Positions 31,325 through 35,079 of a DNA stretch of 35,079 nucleotides are shown piece after piece (the stretch's first letter is position 1; each line of letters opens with the position of its first letter). The notes below the pieces were generated by a model, which ran no database searches, was not told where the DNA came from, and was given only the letters and a program-made list of their open reading frames with translations. The stretch is taken from NCBI GenBank assembly GCA_002491565.1, contig DKWE01000040.1:1-35079 (forward strand). Direction: 5' to 3'. Source of the stretch: Lachnospiraceae bacterium UBA7160. Its GTDB lineage: Bacteria > Bacillota > Clostridia > Lachnospirales > Lachnospiraceae. Position numbers and translations under genes: made by a program.

Positions 31325-32917
31325 ATGAACAAAAAGAGAGCACTCAGTATCACAATCGCAGCAGCTATGACGATGGGAACGATCGCAGGCACTGGCATCG
31401 GTGTATCTGCGGAGGAGGAGAAGCCAACCTATAAGATCGCGACGGTCCGCTGGACGGATACATGGCCGACCGACTATCTGTATGAGGGCATCATGCAGCA
31501 GCTCGCAGACAAGCACGGCATCAACATTGAGTGGCAGGTTTACTACAATGCAGACTGGACCGAGCAGAAATCTCTGCTGCTGGCTTCCGGCGATCTTCCG
31601 GATGCATTTTTCGGGTCGATCTGCCTGAACGCGACGGATGTGTCGCAGAATAAGCCGTATTTCCTGGATCTGACAGATTTGATCGAGCCGAATATGCCGA
31701 ACCTGACAGCGGCGATGGAGAAGGCTCCGGAGCTGCGCGCGATCGCTACCGACCGTGACGGAAGAATCTACAGCCTGCCGAAGAAGCTCCCGCTTCGCCC
31801 GGAGGTTTGCGGCAGTATTCTCTACATCAACCAGAAATGGCTTGACAATCTTGGCCTTGCGATGCCGACCACGCTTGATGAGCTGACAGAGGTACTGAAG
31901 AAGTTTGTGACCGAGGATGCAGATGGCGACGGCGATCCGACGAATGAGATTGGCTACACGAACGCGGCAAGCCAGGGAGTATTGAGCGGAGATCTGAGAA
32001 CGATCCTGGCGCCGTTTGGAACGATGGTAAGCCGTGCAGACAACTACATGGGACTGAATGGAGAAGGTGTTCCGGTATTTATGCCGGTGCAGGAGAACTA
32101 CAAGGCTGCAGTGGTCTGGATGCATGACCTGTATGAGTCGGGCGTGCTTGATCCGGAGTATTTCACACAGGAGTCCAGTATGGCAACTGCGAAGAGACAG
32201 GCAGAGGGCGGATCCGTTGTAGGCATGCTGAATGGCTGGACAGCGGATGCGGAGGCAGGTGTCAATGCCGCAGAGTTTACCCCGCTTGAGGCAGTAGCAG
32301 GACCGGACGGCAATCATTACGTAGAGAACGCTGCCAATTATCTGGATATCTCTGACCGGGAATTGCTCATCACAACGAAGTGCGAGAATCCGGAAAAGCT
32401 GCTTGCATGGGCAGATGACTTCTATACAGATCTTGTCGCACTGCAGACCTTCTACGGCTCGATCCCGGATCAGGTGCAGGAGAACGAGGATGGCACGTAT
32501 GATGTGCTCGTTCCGTCCGATGGCAGTTCCCTGGATACCTCGGCGTGGTCGCATTCGATGCGTGACTTTGGCCCGAAGTATATGACGGATGAGTTTGCTG
32601 CAAAGGTAAAGCTGCCGGAGAATCAGGGCGATGGAATCAAGCTGGCTGAGGATGCAATCAACGGAAAGTATGTGACGGATGACAAGAATGTCGGACTTCC
32701 GATGCTTCAGTATACCGAGGAAGAGCTGAGCCGGATCAACGCGATCGGTACAGATGTCTATAAGTACTGCGAAGCACAGTATGCGCACTGGGTAGTAGAC
32801 GGCGGCATCGAGGATGAGTGGGACAGCTACATCGATCAGCTCAATAAGATGGGCCTTGAGGAGCTGGTATCGATCCATCAGGATGCATACGACGCGTATG
32901 TTGCAAATATGGGCTGA
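31325..32917 (+). CDS. Carbohydrate ABC transporter solute-binding protein (LplA-like)
   Basis: A 530-residue extracellular solute-binding protein. Residues 1-29 form a Sec signal peptide ending GVSA; there is no lipobox Cys, so the mature protein begins near EEEKPTYKI unless processed otherwise. Relatives in YesM/YesN loci are usually lipoproteins, so the missing Cys is notable. An Asp-rich loop at about 198-208 (DADGDGDPTNE) resembles the calcium-binding loop seen in such proteins. AAGGAGAGG precedes the ATG. It would bind the oligosaccharide carried by the two upstream permeases. The ligand is unknown, but GH31 in the same locus suggests an alpha-linked glycan. Confidence 0.9.
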   Translation: MNKKRALSITIAAAMTMGTIAGTGIGVSAEEEKPTYKIATVRWTDTWPTDYLYEGIMQQLADKHGINIEWQVYYNADWTEQKSLLLASGDLPDAFFGSICLNATDVSQNKPYFLDLTDLIEPNMPNLTAAMEKAPELRAIATDRDGRIYSLPKKLPLRPEVCGSILYINQKWLDNLGLAMPTTLDELTEVLKKFVTEDADGDGDPTNEIGYTNAASQGVLSGDLRTILAPFGTMVSRADNYMGLNGEGVPVFMPVQENYKAAVVWMHDLYESGVLDPEYFTQESSMATAKRQAEGGSVVGMLNGWTADAEAGVNAAEFTPLEAVAGPDGNHYVENAANYLDISDRELLITTKCENPEKLLAWADDFYTDLVALQTFYGSIPDQVQENEDGTYDVLVPSDGSSLDTSAWSHSMRDFGPKYMTDEFAAKVKLPENQGDGIKLAEDAINGKYVTDDKNVGLPMLQYTEEELSRINAIGTDVYKYCEAQYAHWVVDGGIEDEWDSYIDQLNKMGLEELVSIHQDAYDAYVANMG

Positions 32918-33049
32918 GATCTTGCGCAGATATAAGCTGTGTTAGCAGCAGAAAATGCGCGGCGACCGGAGCGGCGGGAAGTTGTGACTTGACAATACGG
33001 AGACTGCGGTAAACGCTGCGATGGCGGACAGAAGCTGACAGAGAAAAAT

Positions 33050-33086
33050 GGGCGGGCAGAGCAATCTGACCCGCCCGCAGTTATTT
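33050..33086 (+). terminator. Terminator after the second SBP gene
   Basis: GGGCGGGCAGA (33050-33060) pairs with TCTGACCCGCCC (33065-33076) with one bulged A and a GCAA loop, followed by a T-rich stretch (GTTATTTTG). It ends the importer transcript before the kinase gene. Confidence 0.75.
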
Positions 33087-33127
33087 TGTGGTATGAGCGG
33101 ATCATTCATACAGATGTCGTTTATTGA

Positions 33128-33157
33128 ATGACATAACGGCAGAAGTTGTGGTAAACT
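33128..33157 (+). promoter_or_regulatory. Promoter for the YesM-type kinase gene
   Basis: ATGACA (33128-33133), an 18-bp spacer and TAAACT (33152-33157) with an upstream TGG extension (33149-33151). Confidence 0.5.
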
Positions 33158-33311
33158 AAATAGTAGCCTGGGCGGAATGGCCAGCCGAAAGGTTGTCTGA
33201 GCAAAGTGCAGAGCAGTTAGCTGGCGCTCAGGATAGCATGTGAAGTACGAGAGAACGATGGGCAACAGGAGAAGCATGTGTACAGGGATTCCCGCAGGAG
33301 ATGGAGGGGCT

Positions 33312-35047
33312 ATGGAAGGAAAGAAAACAGCAAGAAAGGTGCGAAGTCTGAGGGCAGTATCGCTGCGGCTGCTGATTCCGATGGGGCTTGCGGTGGGGGG
33401 CTGATCGGCTTTCTGATTTTTGGCATACAGGAGAACCGGAGGCTGCTGAATGAGTATGTGCAGGATACGGCGGAGCTGTATGTCGGGCAGATTAACCGGG
33501 ATATCGCGCAGATCAACAGCGAGCTGGTCTATATCCAGGGCTGGAATGATATCATCAAAAGCCTTCCGTCCAGCCTGCGCCCGGAGGATGCGAAGTATTA
33601 TGAGGTATTGGGAAGTATTACGGAACAGAACCGGATTCTGAAGATCCGGTACAGTGAGGTGCAGTTTTTCTATGTGTATGAGCAGGATGCAGATGTGCTT
33701 GTGACGGATTACGGCACCGTCTTTCCGACCAGCGCCAAGAGCGAACTGCACGAGGCACTGATCCGGATTCTGCGGGAGCAGAAGGAGCGGACGGCACAGT
33801 CTACCAAATGGTCTATGATGTATACGGAAAAGGACACCTACCTGATTAGCTGGTACACGCAAAATGGAAAGACCCTGGGCTGTGTGATTGATCTGGACAC
33901 AATTTTTGAAATGCTGCAGGGCGGCATCCGGAAGTATGAGGTGATTCCTTTTGTAAAGGATACCGGGGACCAGGTGCATCTGCCAGAGAAGATTTCTGAA
34001 AAGTATGAAGATATAATTCTGTCAGGCGAAGGAGAGAGCAGTCTGTTTACGTTTCCGCTTGGCAGTATCGGGGAGATTCATCTGTACGTTGTTCCGGGCA
34101 GCGGGATGCTGGAGCGGATTCTGAATCTGCAGCTCCTGATTACCCTGCTTGTCTGCGCGGTGCTTTTAGTCTGTGTCGTGATGGCGTACAGCTATTATGC
34201 GAAAATTATGGAACCGATGCGGGAGTTTGTGGCAGCGCTCGAAAATATGGATGAAGAACAGCTGCTGAACGAGGACGGCTCGAACAATATCCTGGAGCTG
34301 GAGCTTGCGAGCGGTAAATTCCGGACCCTGCTTCGGAAAATTCAGACACTGAAAATCGCGATTTACGAGAAGGAGCTGAAGGAACAGCAGGCAGAACTGG
34401 AGTATGTGCAGGAGCAGATGCGCCCGCATTTTCTTCTGAACTGCCTGAGTGTAATCCATGGAATGGCGGATGAAAAGGACGAGCGGGAGATCGTCCGCAT
34501 TACGGAGGTGTTGTCAGACTACATGAGATATGTGATGCGGGATTCGAAAAACCAGAGGGTTATACGCGAGGAGCTGAATCATATCGCTTCCTACGTCGAG
34601 ATGCAGAAGCTGCGGTACGGGGAGGAAGCGTTCACCTACGAGGTACTCCTGGACGGGGATGTGGAGGACTGCCTGGTACCGCCGCTGCTTTTGCAGACTC
34701 TGGTGGAGAATGCGATTGTGCATGAGGTTTCTCTGGATGGCAGGGTCGATATTTCGCTCTACCTCACACGCGAGGCGTATGAGGATGGGACGTATCTGTA
34801 CATCAGCGTGTCGGATACGGGCAAGGGCTTCTCCGCGGAGACGCTGGAGGCGCTGGAGGAGGACCGGCCGATTATCTACAACGGGCGGAAGCATATCGGC
34901 CTCCAGAACGTGCGCCGCAGGCTGGAGCTGATGTACGGCGGCCGCGCCGGAATCACCTTCTCCAATATGGGGGAAAATTACGGGGCTGTCGTCGAGGTGC
35001 GCCTGCCGCTGGTAATGGCTTATCAATCTGCTTTGTCAGATTCTTAG
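33312..35047 (+). pseudogene. YesM-type sensor histidine kinase, frameshifted at a G6 tract
   Basis: The gene begins at ATG 33312 after GGAGGGG. In that frame it encodes MEGKKTARKVRSLRAVSLRL and on to LIPMGLAVGG, then stops at a TGA (33401-33403). The next frame continues as LIGFLIFGIQENRRLL and runs open to 35047. Adding one G to the six-G run at 33395-33400 joins the parts and restores a complete first membrane helix. Downstream come an outer sensor region, a second helix (LLITLLVCAVLLVCVVMAY), a coiled coil, the phosphoacceptor His in RPHFLLN (codon 34427-34429), an N-box LVENAIVHE, a G-box SDTGKGF and IGLQNVRRRL. It is the presumed partner of the YesN-type regulator. The alternative, a GTG start at 33278 in the second frame, gives a Gly/Ala/Ser-rich N-terminus with only half a helix. 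It may be phase-variable, recently broken, or a sequencing error. Confidence 0.85.
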
Positions 35048-35079
35048 AGACAAAACACCACAGATATAAGTCCACGAAT

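Larger units (their letters stand above)
32918..33311 (+). other. Gap between SBP and YesM-type kinase genes
   Basis: About 394 bases with no gene. It contains the SBP terminator (33050-33076) and the kinase promoter (33128-33157). Confidence 0.6.

Overview
The window looks like a chromosomal segment of a Gram-positive, moderate-GC gut Clostridium, most likely a Lachnospiraceae member. This is inferred from strong AGGAGG-type ribosome binding sites on nearly every gene, sigma-A promoters, CUT1 sugar importers without their own ATPase, a YesM/YesN-type two-component system, a DUF1292 protein, a DUF4179-type anti-sigma factor and an Rpn/PDDEXK_2 protein. No rRNA, tRNA, CRISPR array or IS element was recognised.

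Layout. (1) 1-3540 is a patchy accessory region: an HxlR regulator divergent from a nitroreductase, an AT-rich two-gene operon (minimal AraC regulator plus a complete ClpP paralogue, ATGA overlap), and an AraC-family gene broken by one in-frame TAA. (2) 3639-9736 is a sugar-uptake locus: a LacI repressor divergent from a solute-binding protein, two permeases and a Cof-type HAD phosphatase. Its promoter is a perfect TTGACA-17-TATAAT followed by a 20-bp LacI-type palindrome, and the operon ends in a terminator. (3) 9750-14273 holds housekeeping genes: gltX, a DUF1292 protein (minus strand) and pepC. (4) 14467-17686 holds an ECF sigma factor overlapping a repeat-rich membrane anti-sigma factor, then a GNAT acetyltransferase. 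(5) 17699-18749 is an Rpn/PDDEXK_2 gene bracketed by an identical 30-bp direct repeat. (6) 18866-23126 (minus) is a response regulator, histidine kinase, ABC ATPase and ABC-2 permease module of the antibiotic or lantibiotic sensing and efflux type. (7) 23175-35047 is a second carbohydrate locus: a LacI repressor divergent from a cytoplasmic GH31 glycosidase, a YesN-type regulator, two CUT1 permeases, a solute-binding protein and a YesM-type kinase.

How the genes work together. Each sugar locus pairs a LacI repressor with a divergent promoter whose start site is covered by a palindromic operator. In the second locus the SBP and permeases would bring in an alpha-linked oligosaccharide, GH31 would hydrolyse it in the cytoplasm, and the YesM/YesN pair would sense it outside. 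Neither importer encodes an ATPase, so both probably use a shared MsmK-type ATPase encoded elsewhere.

Most notable signals: the YesM kinase is split by a frameshift at a G6 tract, exactly where an N-terminal membrane helix is needed; the Rpn gene sits between exact 30-bp repeats that carry its own 3' end; the anti-sigma factor carries six 15-residue repeats in its cytoplasmic tail and six 8-residue repeats outside; a 39-bp tandem triplicate lies between the two permeases of the second importer; and mutually exclusive hairpins lie between SBP and permease in the first. No single clearly new multi-gene system could be proven from sequence alone.
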